Source: Parapristionchus giblindavisi (Eukaryota > Nematoda > Chromadorea > Rhabditida > Diplogasteridae). Taken from it: a stretch of 64,000 nucleotides of DNA. The translations under genes and the position numbers were made by a program. Where the stretch lies: positions 1 to 64,000 of the forward strand of contig CALSFV010000066.1 in the NCBI GenBank assembly GCA_943737045.1, in the 5' to 3' direction. A model generated the notes under the pieces. The model ran no database searches and was not told the DNA's origin. It was given only the letters and a program-made list of their open reading frames with translations. Within the stretch, counting starts at the first letter, position 1. Each line of letters opens with the position of its first letter. Positions 35,010 through 48,320 of the stretch are shown here, piece after piece.

Positions 35010-35307
35010 TCCCCGTCCCATCTTCCCGGTCGACTTGATCTTTGATCTCTCCCTCCCTGCTCACTCAGAGATCCAATACGATATAAATTGGATTTGCGGC
35101 TGCTCCACCGCACAAGAGGCTCCTCCCCTCTTTACTCTTCCTGACTGTAGCAGAAGGCGTGATTAATTGATCTCTCACCTTCCCCCCCATCCCCATCCCA
35201 ATCCACCTCTCTTTTAATAATTTTATTCTCTCACTTATTTTTCTTGCACTCGAACACTTTGTACTTGTTGAAACACCTTTGCGGTGTACGATAAATAAAT
35301 AAAATAA
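35010..35307 (+). other. LINE-A 3' UTR and tail
   Basis: About 300 bases with pyrimidine-rich patches, ending GATAAATAAATAAAATAA; core unit 4 resumes immediately after. Confidence 0.7.
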
Positions 35308-35730
35308 ATGTGAAATGAATTAGAATAGAAGAACAAGGTAAAAGATCAAAGATCACCTTTAAAAGGGAACAAACAGAGAGGCGAAGAGAAGGGGCGAGGA
35401 GAAAAACGACCGAGAAGAGCAAATGAAGGGAATGAGAATGAGACCACGTAGTGAATGATAATCATATGCAAAATGAAAAGAAGGTCTAGACAATAACGTA
35501 CAATGAGAAAATCGATTCGAGAAAGATAGTTCAAATATCGATTGAAATGAATCAAACATTTTTAGATCAAATGGTATACAAATAAGGATCGCTCTAGAGG
35601 AAGATCTAAATTTGCTGTTTCCGAATTTTAGATTTGGAATTAATTATTTAGAGAAAGACTTTGAAGACATCTAGACTTCAAAGATCAAAGATCAAACAAA
35701 AAAAGGATGATAAATTTTCATAGCCTCTGG

Positions 35731-36053
35731 CACGGCGGTTCAATGAAGAGAGATCCCTACATTTAACTTTGGCTTGAAGCCTCTTGCATTACGAAAAATC
35801 GGCATAAAAAAATCGGATTCGAACCTACGAGGTTCGGATAGATACACAAAAGCTCTACCCACTAAGCCATATCGATATGTCTCGCGAATCGTAAAACTCG
35901 ATGATAGGTCTAGTCAGAAGCGAGCGCCCAGATATACCGTAGTCAACTTTCGCGCTGGGAGAACCTAGATGTTGTAGTGCTTATCATCACTCAGTTTGCG
36001 ATACTTTCTTTCTCCGGCAAGAGCTTCTTAGTTACTATCATTGAGCCGCCGTG
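35731..36053. mobile_element. 323-bp inverted-repeat element containing a tRNA fossil
   Basis: 16-bp terminal inverted repeats (CACGGCGGTTCAATGA, 15 of 16 matching) are flanked by direct CTCTGG at 35725-35730 and 36054-36059. Other cores have the uninterrupted site (AGCTTCTGGTTTC), so this is a clean insertion. Confidence 0.8.
35813..35884 (-). pseudogene. tRNA-like fossil within the 323-bp element
   Basis: Minus-strand TGGCTTAGTGGGTAGAGC (A-box-like, with a GCT/AGC D stem) and AGGTTCGAATCCG (B-box-like) have normal spacing, but the anticodon and acceptor stems do not pair well. It is different from the tRNA-like sequence in the cores. Confidence 0.55.
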
Positions 36054-36087
36054 CTCTGGTTTCTTGCCCTTAGATCGGCTAAGTGTA

Positions 36088-39000
36088 TGTGCTTATTTCA
36101 TTTCATAAGGCTTATTACATTTCATAAGGCTTATTACATTTCATAAGGCTTATGACATTTCATAAGGCTTATTACATTTCATAAGGCTTATTACATTTCA
36201 TAAGGCTTATTACATTTCATAAGGCTTATTACATTTCATAAGGCTTACGACATTTCATAAGGGTTTTCATAAGGCTTATGACATTTCATAAGGCTTATTA
36301 CATTTCATAAGGCTTATGACATTTCATAAGGATTATGACATTTCATAAGTCTTATTACATTTCATAAGGCTTATTACATTTCATAAGGCTTATTACATTT
36401 CATAAGGCTTATGACATTTCATAAGGCTTATTACATTTCATAAGGCTTATTACATTTCATAATGCTTATTACATTTCATAAGGCTTATTACATTTCATAA
36501 GGCTTACGACATTTCATAAGGGTTATGACATTTCATAAGGCTTATGACATTTCATAAGGCTTATTACATTTCATAAGGCTTATGACATTTCATAAGGCTT
36601 ATGACATTTCATAAGGCTTATTACATTTCATAAGGCTTATTAAATTTCATAAGGCTTATGACATTTCATAAGGCTTATTACATTTCATAAGGCTTATTAA
36701 ATTTCATAAGGCTTATTACATTTCATAAGGCTTATGACATTTCATAAGGCTTATGACATTTCATAAGGCTTATGACATTTCATAAGGCTTATTACATTTC
36801 ATAAGGCTTATTACATTTCATTAGGCTTATTACATTTCATAAGGCTTATTACATTTCATAAGGCTTATGACATTTCATAAGGCTTATTACATTTCATAAG
36901 GCTTATGACATTTCATAAGGCTTATTACATTTCATAAGGCTTATTACATTTCATAAGGCGTATGACATTTCATAAGGCTTATTACATTTCATAAGGGTTA
37001 TTACATTTCATAAGGCTTATGACATTTCATAAGGCTTATTACATTTCATAAGGCTTATTACATTTCATAAGGCTTATGACATTTCATAAGGCTTATGACA
37101 TTTCATAAGGCTTATGACATTTCATAAGGCTTATGACATTTCATAAGGCTTATGACATTTCATAAGGCTTATGACATTTCATAAGGCTTATGACATTTCA
37201 TAAGGCTTATGACATTTCATAAGGCTTATGACATTTCATAAGGCTTATGACATTTCATAAGGCTTATGACATTTCATAAGGCTTATGACATTTCATAAGG
37301 CTTATGACATTTCATAAGGCTTATGACATTTCATAAGGCTTATGACATTTCATAAGGCTTATGACATTTCATAAGGCTTATGACATTTCATAAGGCTTAT
37401 GACATTTCATAAGGCTTATGACATTTCATAAGGCTTATGACATTTCATAAGGCTTATGACATTTCATAAGGCTTATGACATTTCATAAGGCTTATGACAT
37501 TTCATAAGGCTTATGACATTTCATAAGGCTTATGACATTTCATAAGGCTTATGACATTTCATAAGGCTTATGACATTTCATAAGGCTTATGACATTTCAT
37601 AAGGCTTATGACATTTCATAAGGCTTATGACATTTCATAAGGCTTATGACATTTCATAAGGCTTATGACATTTCATAAGGCTTATTACATTTCATAAGGC
37701 TTATTATATTTCATAAGGCTTATGACATTTCATAAGGCTTATTACATTTCATAAGGCTTATTACATTTCATAAGGCTTATTACATTTCATAAGGCTTATG
37801 ACATTTCATAAGGCTTATTACATTTCATAAGGCTTATTACATTTCATAAGGCTTATTACATTTCATAAGGCTTATTACATTTCATAAGGCTTACGACATT
37901 TCATAAGGCTTACGACATTTCATAAGGGTTTTCATAAGGCTTATTACATTTCATAAGGCTTATGACATTTCATAAGGATTATGACATTTCATAAGTCTTA
38001 TTACATTTCATAAGGCTTATTACATTTCATAAGGCTTATTACATTTCATAAGGCTTATTACATTTCATAAGGCTTATGACATTTCATAAGGCTTATTACA
38101 TTTCATAAGGCTTATTATGACATTTCATAAGGCTTATTACATTTCATAAGGCTTATTACATTTCATAAGGCTTATTACATTTCATAAGGCTTATTACATT
38201 TCATAAGGCTTATGACATTTCATAAGGCTTATTACATTTCATAAGGCTTATGACATTTCATAAGGCTTATGACATTTCATAAGGCTTAGGCTTATGACAT
38301 TTCATAAGGCTTATGACATTTCATAAGGCTTATTACATTTCATAAGGCTTATTAAATTTCATAAGGCTTATGACATTTCATAAGGCTTATTACATTTCAT
38401 AAGGCTTATTAAATTTCATAAGGCTTATTACATTTCATAAGGCTTATGACATTTCATAAGGCTTATGACATTTCATAAGGCTTATGACATTTCATAAGGC
38501 TTATTACATTTCATAAGGCTTATTACATTTCATTAGGCTTATTACATTTCATAAGGCTTATTACATTTCATAAGGCTTATGACATTTCATAAGGCTTATT
38601 ACATTTCATAAGGCTTATGACATTTCATAAGGCTTATTACATTTCATAAGGCTTATTACATTTCATAAGGCGTATGACATTTCATAAGGCTTATTACATT
38701 TCATAAGGGTTATTACATTTCATAAGGCTTATGACATTTCATAAGGCTTATTACATTTCATAAGGCTTATTACATTTCATAAGGCTTATGACATTTCATA
38801 AGGCTTATGACATTTCATAAGGCTTATGACATTTCATAAGGCTTATGACATTTCATAAGGCTTATGACATTTCATAAGGCTTATGACATTTCATAAGGCT
38901 TATGACATTTCATAAGGCTTATGACATTTCATAAGGCTTATGACATTTCATAAGGCTTATGACATTTCATAAGGCTTATGACATTTCATAAGGCTTATGA

Positions 39001-41328
39001 CATTTCATAAGGCTTATGACATTTCATAAGGCTTATGACATTTCATAAGGCTTATGACATTTCATAAGGCTTATGACATTTCATAAGGCTTATGACATTT
39101 CATAAGGCTTATGACATTTCATAAGGCTTATGACATTTCATAAGGCTTATGACATTTCATAAGGCTTATGACATTTCATAAGGCTTATGACATTTCATAA
39201 GGCTTATGACATTTCATAAGGCTTATGACATTTCATAAGGCTTATGACATTTCATAAGGCTTATGACATTTCATAAGGCTTATGACATTTCATAAGGCTT
39301 ATGACATTTCATAAGGCTTATGACATTTCATAAGGCTTATGACATTTCATAAGGCTTATGACATTTCATAAGGCTTATTACATTTCATAAGGCTTATTAT
39401 ATTTCATAAGGCTTATGACATTTCATAAGGCTTATTACATTTCATAAGGCTTATTACATTTCATAAGGCTTATTACATTTCATAAGGCTTATGACATTTC
39501 ATAAGGCTTATTACATTTCATAAGGCTTATTACATTTCATAAGGCTTATTACATTTCATAAGGCTTATTACATTTCATAAGGCTTACGACATTTCATAAG
39601 GCTTACGACATTTCATAAGGGTTTTCATAAGGCTTATTACACATAAGGCTTATTACATTTCATAAGGCTTATTACATTTCATAAGGCTTATGACATTTCA
39701 TAAGGCTTATTACATTTCATAAGGCTTATTACATTTCATAAGGCTTATTACATTTCATAAGGCTTATTACATTTCATAAGGACATTTCATAAGGCTTACG
39801 ACACATTTCATAAGCTTATGACATTTCATAAGGCTTATTACATTTCATAAGGCTTATGACATTTCATAAGGACATTTCATAAGTCTTATTACATTTCATA
39901 AGGCTTATTACATTTCATAAGGCTTATTACATTTCATAAGGCTACATTTCATAAGGCTTATTACATTTCATAAGGCTTATTACATTTCATAAGGCTTATT
40001 ACATTTCATAAGGCTTACGACATTTCATAAGGGTTATGACATTTCATAAGGCTTATGACATTTCATAAGGCTTATTACATTTCATAAGGCTTATGACATT
40101 TCATAAGGGTTATGACATTTCATAAGGCTTATTACATTTCATAAGGCTTATTAAATTTCATAAGGCTTAACATTTCATAAGGCTTATTACATTTCATAAG
40201 GCTTATGACATTTCATAAATGACATTTCATAAGGCTTATGACATTTCATGCTTATTACATTTCATAACATTTCATAAGGCTTATTACATTTCATAAGGCT
40301 TATTACATTTCATAAGGCTTATGACATTTCATAAGGCATTTCATAAGGCTTATTACATTTCATAAGGCTTATGACATTTCATAAGGCTTATGACATTTCA
40401 TAAGGGTTATGACATTTCATAAGGCTTATTACATTTCATAAGGCTTATTAAATTTCATAAGGCTTATTACATTTCATAAGGCTTATGACATTTCATAAGG
40501 CTTATGACATTTCATAAGGCTTATTACATTTCATAAGGCTTATGACATTTCATAAGGCTTATGACATTTCATAAGGCTTATTACATTTCATAAGGCTTAT
40601 TACATTTCATTAGGCTTATTACATTTCATAAGGCTTATTACATTTCATAAGGCTTATGACATTTCATAAGGCTTATTACATTTCATAAGGCTTATGACAT
40701 TTCATAAGGCGTATGACATTTCATAAGGCTTATTACATTTCATAAGGCTTATTACATTTCATAAGGCTTATTACATTTCATAAGGCTTATGACATTTCAT
40801 AAGGCTTATGACATTTCATAAGGCTTATGACATTTCATAAGGCTTATTACATTTCATAAGGCTTATTACATTTCAATTTCATAAGGCTTATTACATTTCA
40901 TAAGGCTTATTACATTTCATTAGGCTTATTACATTTCATAAGGCTTATGACATTTCATAAGGCTTATGACATTTCATAAGGCTTATGACATTTCATAAGG
41001 CTTATGACATTTCATAAGGCTTATGACATTTCATAAGGCTTATGACATTTCATAAGGCTTATGACATTTCATAAGGCTTATGACATTTCATAAGGCTTAT
41101 GACATTTCATAAGGCTTATGACATTTCATAAGGCTTATGACATTTCATAAGGCTTATGACATTTCATAAGGCTTATGACATTTCATAAGGCTTATGACAT
41201 TTCATAAGGCTTATGACATTTCATAAGGCTTATGACATTTCATAAGGCTTATGACATTTCATAAGGCTTATGACATTTCATAAGGCTTATGACATTTCAT
41301 AAGGCTTTTCATAAGGCTTATTTCATAA
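36088..41328. repeat. 19-bp satellite array A5 (largest, 5.2 kb)
   Basis: About 275 units. Variant order repeats with a period of roughly 1.7 kb: the AAGGGTTTTCATAAGG junction recurs at 36261, 37926 and 39619, and AAGGCGTATGAC at 36955 and 38667. Long uniform runs (for example 37060-37680) are purely the TGACATTT form. Between 39630 and 40370 many units are truncated or joined out of register. Confidence 0.9.
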
Positions 41329-42948
41329 AGGTAAAGTGAGAGTTCGTCAAGGAAAAAAATGGCAAAAAAAGAATTCAAAAGAATTGTGCCTTTAACTTTT
41401 CCTGATCTTCCTTCGGGATTCGAACTTTATTGCCGACCAACCGCTCGGATTGGCCGTCCGACCTGTTATCCACTAGACCATGGGTCCCTATTAACAGACA
41501 TTTCAAATGATTTAGATATACTTTCCCGGTGCATTTGAGTTAACCCCTAATATATAGTGATTTTGGCTCCCCCTATTTAACTTCGCGGGCTTGGACACCC
41601 TTTATATGCTCGATCACACCCAAATATCTTTATTCTGAATGAAAAAAGAATTATAATCCTCTCGATGAACAGAGGATTGGAATAGCAGCATCGCATCTTA
41701 TTTCTTCAGTATTTTCCATAGAAGCAACGGCGAAGTCGATATATTGATCTGATGACGTCATCGACGATATTCATGAAATCTAAATTAGAATAATAATAAG
41801 AATAAGAGTAGGAGAGATTCAACAATTGAACACCTCATAAAACAGAGTTAGATAATATCTATTGTACATGAAAATGATGGTCTATACGCGATACTTGCTT
41901 ACTTGGCTACTTGGATGTCCGTTATTCTGATATTGTTGTCGTAACTTCAATAGAGTGCGGTCTTCGGCAGTTTGAGACCAATTCATATAATACATGATAG
42001 GGACGAAAAATTGATTATGAATTGAAGTCGTCATCGATGACGACTTCTGGGGACGAATTCATTAGACACAACAATTCGAGTTATGCTTTGGTACTTATAA
42101 TAAGCGTCCGAAAGCTACACTCTTTTATCTAGCAGCGTACGTATGCAGGACAACAACAAATTCAATAGCGTAATAAGCAAAAGTGGCTCGTACCTCTTGA
42201 TCTAGATACAACATCGTTGGCTGAACACGTCTTCGTTTGAGTTCGGACGAAAGGCTGGTAGAGTGAGAAGAAGACGCGAAGACCAACGACAACATGTGAA
42301 AGGAATTAGAATAGAAGAACAAGGTAAAAGATCAAAGATCACCTTTAAAAGTTAACAAACAGAGAGGCGATGAGAAGGGGAGAGGAGAAAAACGACCGAG
42401 AAGAGCAAATGAAATGAATGAGAATGAGACCACGTAGTGAATGATTATCATATGCAAAATGAAAAGAAGGACTAGACAATAACGTACAATGAGAAAATCG
42501 ATTCGACAAAGATAGTTCAAATATCGATTGAAATGAATCAAACATTTTTAGATCAAATGGAATACAAATAAGGATCGCTCTAGAGGAAGATCTAAAATTG
42601 CTGTTTCCGAATTTTAGATTTGGAATTAATTATTTAGAGAAAGACTTTGAAGACATCTAGACTTCAAAGGTAAAGGTAAAGGTAAAGGTACAACCCGTTA
42701 TTCAAGGCACACGAAGTCCTGCGGGTGATCACTGCTAGGCCAGTGATATTTCAAGGCCAATTCAGTCCGTAGGGCCTAATCTCTTCTTCGGACCTACTTT
42801 ACCGCATGATCTAGTCACTACCAATTCCCCTTTCGGGCGCCTTGGTTGAGTGGTTGGTTTAGACTTCAAAGATCAAAGATCAAACAAAAAAGATGATAAA
42901 TCTTCATAGCTTCTGGTTTCTTGCCCTTGGATCGGCTAAGTGTATGTG
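41329..42948. repeat. core unit 5 (SINE-bearing)
   Basis: tRNA-like part 41407-41488. Nearly identical to units 6, 8 and 11, sharing a short deletion near 42150 and the 190-bp SINE-like insert. Confidence 0.85.
42670..42859 (-). mobile_element. 190-bp SINE-like insert in core 5
   Basis: The insert is bounded by a 12-bp direct repeat TAGACTTCAAAG. On the minus strand it ends in (ACCTTT)n; on the plus strand near its right end is an A-box-like TGGTTGAGTGG. A fragment also lies at 9597-9632. The tail and target duplication support retroposition; polarity is inferred from the tail. Confidence 0.65.
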
Positions 42949-43170
42949 CTTATTACATTTCATAAGGCTTTTTACATTTCATAAGGCTTATGACATTTCA
43001 TAAGGCTTATGACATTTCATAAGGCTTATGACATTTCATAAGGCTTATGACATTTCATAAGGCTTATGACATTTCATAAGGCTTATGACATTTCATAAGG
43101 CTTATGACATTTCATAAGGCTTATGACATTTCATAAGGCTTATGACATTTCATAAGGCTTATTTCATAAA
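42949..43170. repeat. 19-bp satellite array A6
   Basis: About 11 units. Confidence 0.9.
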
Positions 43171-44790
43171 GGTAAAGCGAGAATTCGTCAAGGAAAAAAA
43201 TGGCAAAAAAAGAATTCAAAAGAATTGTGCTTTTAACTTTCCCTGATCCTCCTTCGGGATTCGAACTTTATTGCCGACCAACCGCTCGGATTGGCCGTCC
43301 GACCTGTTATCCACTAGACCATGGGTCCCTATTAAAAGACATTTCAAATGATTTAGATATACTTTCCCGGTGCATTTGAGTTAACCCCTAATATATAGTG
43401 ATTTTGGCTCCCCCTATTTAACTTCGCGGGCTTGGACACCCTTTATATGCTCGATCACACCCAAATATCTTTATTCTGAATGAAAAAAGAATTATAATCC
43501 TCTCGATGAACAGAGGATTGGAATAGCAGCATCGCATCTTATTTCTTCAGTATTTTCCATAGAAGCAACGGCGAAGTCGATATATTGATCTGATGACGTC
43601 ATCGACGATATTCATGAAATCTAAATTAGAATAATAATAAGAATAAGAGTAGGAGAGATTCAACAATTGAACACCTCATAAAACAGAGTTAGATAATATC
43701 TATTGTACATGAAAATGATGGTCTATACGCGATACTTACTTACTTGGCTACTTGGATGTCCGTTATTCTGATATTGTTGTCGTAACTTCAATAGAGTGCG
43801 GTCTTCGGCAGTTTGAGACCAATTCATATAATACATGATAGGGACGAAAAATTGATTATGAATTGAAGTCGTCATCGATGACGACTTCTGGGGACGAATT
43901 CATTAGACACAACAATTCGAGTTATGCTTTGGTACTTATAATAAGCGTCCGAAAGCTACACTCTTTTATCTAGCAGCGTACGTATGCAGGACAACAACAA
44001 ATTCAATAGCGTAATAAGCAAAAGTGGCTCGTACCTCTTGATCTAGATACAACATCGTTGGCTGAACACGTCTTCGTTTGAGTTCGGACGAAAGGCTGGT
44101 AGAGTGAGAAGAAGACGCGAAGACCAACGACAACATGTGAAAGGAATTAGAATAGAAGAACAAGGTAAAAGATCAAAGATCACCTTTAAAAGTTAACAAA
44201 CAGAGAGGCGATGAGAAGGGGAGAGGAGAAAAACGACCGAGAAGAGCAAATGAAATGAATGAGAATGAGACCACGTAGTGAATGATTATCATATGCAAAA
44301 TGAAAAGAAGGACTAGACAATAACGTACAATGAGAAAATCGATTCGACAAAGATAGTTCAAATATCGATTGAAATGAATCAAACATTTTTAGATCAAATG
44401 GAATACAAATAAGGATCGCTCTAGAGGAAGATCTAAAATTGCTGTTTCCGAATTTTAGATTTGGAATTAATTATTTAGAGAAAGACTTTGAAGACATCTA
44501 GACTTCAAAGGTAAAGGTAAAGGTAAAGGTACAACCCGTTATTCAAGGCACACGAAGTCCTGCGGGTGATCACTGCTAGGCCAGTGATATTTCAAGGCCA
44601 ATTCAGTCCGTAGGGCCTAATCTCTTCTTCGGACCTACTTTACCGCATGATCTAGTCACTACCAATTCCCCTTTCGGGCGCCTTGGTTGAGTGGTTGGTT
44701 TAGACTTCAAAGATCAAAGATCAAACAAAAAAGATGATAAATCTTCATAGCTTCTGGTTTCTTGCCCTTGGATCGGCTAAGTGTATGTGC
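43171..44790. repeat. core unit 6 (SINE-bearing)
   Basis: tRNA-like part 43248-43329; almost base-for-base identical to unit 5. Confidence 0.85.
44511..44700 (-). mobile_element. 190-bp SINE-like insert in core 6
   Basis: Same insert, position and target duplication as in core 5, therefore copied with the core and not an independent insertion. Confidence 0.65.
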
Positions 44791-44953
44791 TTATTACATT
44801 TCATAAGGCTTTTTACATTTCATAAGGCTTTTTACATTTCATAAGGCTTATGACATTTCATAAGGCTTATGACATTTCATAAGGCTTATGACATTTCATA
44901 AGGCTTATGACATTTCATAAGGCTTATGACATTTCATAAGGCTTATTTCATAA
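44791..44953. repeat. 19-bp satellite array A7
   Basis: About 8 units, beginning with the CTTTTTACATTT variant. Confidence 0.9.
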
Positions 44954-45337
44954 AGGTAAAGCGAGAATTCGTCAAGGAAAAAAATGGCAAAAAAAGAATT
45001 CAAAAGAATTGTGCTTTTAACTTTCCCTGATCCTCCTTCGGGATTCGAACTTTATTGCCGACCAACCGCTCGGATTGGCCGTCCGACCTGTTATCCACTA
45101 GACCATGGGTCCCTATTAAAAGACATTTCAAATGATCTAGATATACTTTCCCGGTGCATTTAAGTTAACCCCTAATATATAGTGATTTTGGCTCCTCCTA
45201 TTTAACTTCTCGGGCTTGGACACTCTTTATATGCTCAATCACATCCAAATATCTTTATTCTGAATGAAAAAAAGAATCAAAATCCTCTCGATGAACAGAG
45301 GATGGAGAGGATTGGAATAGCAGCATCGCGTCTGATT
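44954..45337. repeat. core unit 7 (truncated)
   Basis: Only the first 384 bp of a core, with tRNA-like part 45032-45113. It ends GCATCGCGTCTGATTTCATT and passes straight into satellite. Confidence 0.85.
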
Positions 45338-45718
45338 TCATTTCATAAGGCTTATTACATTTCATAAGGCTTATTACATATCATAAGGCTTATTACATTT
45401 CATAAGGCTTATTACATTTCATAAGGCTTATGACATTTCATAAGGCTTATGACATTTCATAAGGCTTATGACATTTCATAAGGCTTATGACATTTCATAA
45501 GGCTTATGACATTTCATAAGGCTTATGACATTTCATAAGGCTTATGACATTTCATAAGGCTTATGACATTTCATAAGGCTTATGACATTTCATAAGGCTT
45601 ATGACATTTCATAAGGCTTATGACATTTCATAAGGCTTATGACATTTCATAAGGCTTATGACATTTCATAAGGCTTATGACATTTCATAAGGCTTTTCAT
45701 AAGGCTTATTTCATAAAG
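45338..45718. repeat. 19-bp satellite array A8
   Basis: About 20 units; one unit reads TTACATATC. Confidence 0.9.
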
Positions 45719-47337
45719 GTAAAGTGAGAGTTCGTCAAGGAAAAAAATGGCAAAAAAAGAATTCAAAAGAATTGTGCCTTTAACTTTTCCTGATCTTCCT
45801 TCGGGATTCGAACTTTATTGCCGACCAACCGCTCGGATTGGCCGTCCGACCTGTTATCCACTAGACCATGGGTCCCTATTAACAGACATTTCAAATGATT
45901 TAGATATACTTTCCCGGTGCATTTGAGTTAACCCCTAATATATAGTGATTTTGGCTCCCCCTATTTAACTTCGCGGGCTTGGACACCCTTTATATGCTCG
46001 ATCACACCCAAATATCTTTATTCTGAATGAAAAAAGAATTATAATCCTCTCGATGAACAGAGGATTGGAATAGCAGCATCGCATCTTATTTCTTCAGTAT
46101 TTTCCATAGAAGCAACGGCGAAGTCGATATATTGATCTGATGACGTCATCGACGATATTCATGAAATCTAAATTAGAATAATAATAAGAATAAGAGTAGG
46201 AGAGATTCAACAATTGAACACCTCATAAAACAGAGTTAGATAATATCTATTGTACATGAAAATGATGGTCTATACGCGATACTTACTTACTTGGCTACTT
46301 GGATGTCCGTTATTCTGATATTGTTGTCGTAACTTCAATAGAGTGCGGTCTTCGGCAGTTTGAGACCAATTCATATAATACATGATAGGGACGAAAAATT
46401 GATTATGAATTGAAGTCGTCATCGATGACGACTTCTGGGGACGAATTCATTAGACACAACAATTCGAGTTATGCTTTGGTACTTATAATAAGCGTCCGAA
46501 AGCTACACTCTTTTATCTAGCAGCGTACGTATGCAGGACAACAACAAATTCAATAGCGTAATAAGCAAAAGTGGCTCGTACCTCTTGATCTAGATACAAC
46601 ATCGTTGGCTGAACACGTCTTCGTTTGAGTTCGGACGAAAGGCTGGTAGAGTGAGAAGAAGACGCGAAGACCAACGACAACATGTGAAAGGAATTAGAAT
46701 AGAAGAACAAGGTAAAAGATCAAAGATCACCTTTAAAAGTTAACAAACAGAGAGGCGATGAGAAGGGGAGAGGAGAAAAACGACCGAGAAGAGCAAATGA
46801 AATGAATGAGAATGAGACCACGTAGTGAATGATTATCATATGCAAAATGAAAAGAAGGACTAGACAATAACGTACAATGAGAAAATCGATTCGACAAAGA
46901 TAGTTCAAATATCGATTGAAATGAATCAAACATTTTTAGATCAAATGGAATACAAATAAGGATCGCTCTAGAGGAAGATCTAAAATTGCTGTTTCCGAAT
47001 TTTAGATTTGGAATTAATTATTTAGAGAAAGACTTTGAAGACATCTAGACTTCAAAGGTAAAGGTAAAGGTAAAGGTACAACCCGTTATTCAAGGCACAC
47101 GAAGTCCTGCGGGTGATCACTGCTAGGCCAGTGATATTTCAAGGCCAATTCAGTCCGTAGGGCCTAATCTCTTCTTCGGACCTACTTTACCGCATGATCT
47201 AGTCACTACCAATTCCCCTTTCGGGCGCCTTGGTTGAGTGGTTGGTTTAGACTTCAAAGATCAAAGATCAAACAAAAAAGATGATAAATCTTCATAGCTT
47301 CTGGTTTCTTGCCCTTGGATCGGCTAAGTGTATGTGC
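45719..47337. repeat. core unit 8 (SINE-bearing)
   Basis: tRNA-like part 45795-45876, SINE-like insert at 47058-47247. Together with the following array and units 9 and 10 it forms the first copy of a 4.5 kb tandem duplication. Confidence 0.85.
47058..47247 (-). mobile_element. 190-bp SINE-like insert in core 8
   Basis: Same insertion site and length as in cores 5, 6 and 11. Confidence 0.65.
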
Positions 47338-47519
47338 TTATTACATTTCATAAGGCTTTTTACATTTCATAAGGCTTTTTACATTTCATAAGGCTTATGA
47401 CATTTCATAAGGCTTATGACATTTCATAAGGCTTATGACATTTCATAAGGCTTATGACATTTCATAAGGCTTATGACATTTCATAAGGCTTATGACATTT
47501 CATAAGGCTTATTTCATAA
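47338..47519. repeat. 19-bp satellite array A9
   Basis: About 9 units, two fewer than the matching array A12. Confidence 0.9.
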
Positions 47520-47901
47520 AGGTAAAGCGAGAATTCGTCAAGGAAAAAAATGGCAAAAAAAGAATTCAAAAGAATTGTGCTTTTAACTTTCCCTGATCCT
47601 CCTTCGGGATTCGAACTTTATTGCCGACCAACCGCTCGGATTGGCCGTCCGACCTGTTATCCACTAGACCATGGGTCCCTATTAAAAGACATTTCAAATG
47701 ATCTAGATATACTTTCCCGGTGCATTTAAGTTAACCCCTAATATATAGTGATTTTGGCTCCTCCTATTTAACTTCTCGGGCTTGGACACTCTTTATATGC
47801 TCAATCACATCCAAATATCTTTATTCTGAATGAAAAAAAGAATCAAAATCCTCTCGATGAACAGAGGATGGAGAGGATTGGAATAGCAGCATCGCGTCTG
47901 A
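47520..47901. repeat. core unit 9 (truncated)
   Basis: Same truncated form as unit 7; tRNA-like part 47598-47679. Confidence 0.85.
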
Positions 47902-48320
47902 TTTCATTTCATAAGGCTTATTACATTTCATAAGGCTTATTACATTTCATAAGGCTTATTACATTTCATAAGGCTTATTACATTTCATAAGGCTTATTAC
48001 ATTTCATAAGGCTTATTACATTTCATAAGGCTTATTACATTTCATAATGCTTATGACATTTCATAAGGCTTATTACATTTCATAAGGCTTATTACATTTC
48101 ATAAGGCTTATTACATTTCATAATGCTTATGACATTTCATAAGGCTTATTACATTTCATAAGGCTTATTACATTTCATAAGGCTTATTACATTTCATAAG
48201 GCTTATTACATTTCATAAGGCTTATTACATTTCATAAGGCTTATGACATTTCATAAGGGTTATGATATTTCATAAGGCTTATTACATTTCATAAGGCTTT
48301 TCATAAGGCTTATTTCACAA
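47902..48320. repeat. 19-bp satellite array A10
   Basis: About 21 units, with CATAATGC and AAGGGTTATGATATTT variants that recur in A13. Confidence 0.9.

Larger units (their letters stand above)
21608..35307 (+). mobile_element. 13.7 kb nested LINE-A / LINE-B complex
   Basis: The order is LINE-A 5' region, ORF1 and endonuclease (21608-23583); LINE-B reverse transcriptase (23584-25214); a 6.37 kb DNA element (25215-31588); the LINE-B C-terminus and tail (31591-31990); and LINE-A endonuclease to 3' end (31991-35307). It is bounded by ATGT at 21604-21607 and 35308-35311 and ends in an ATAAATAAATAAAATAA-type tail. Bases 22517-23583 and 31991-33058 are nearly identical. Confidence 0.85.
35308..36087. 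repeat. core unit 4, right part
   Basis: Continues the core broken at 21607, starting ATGTGAAATGAATTAGAATA. Its 3' end carries a further insertion at 35731-36053. Confidence 0.85.
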
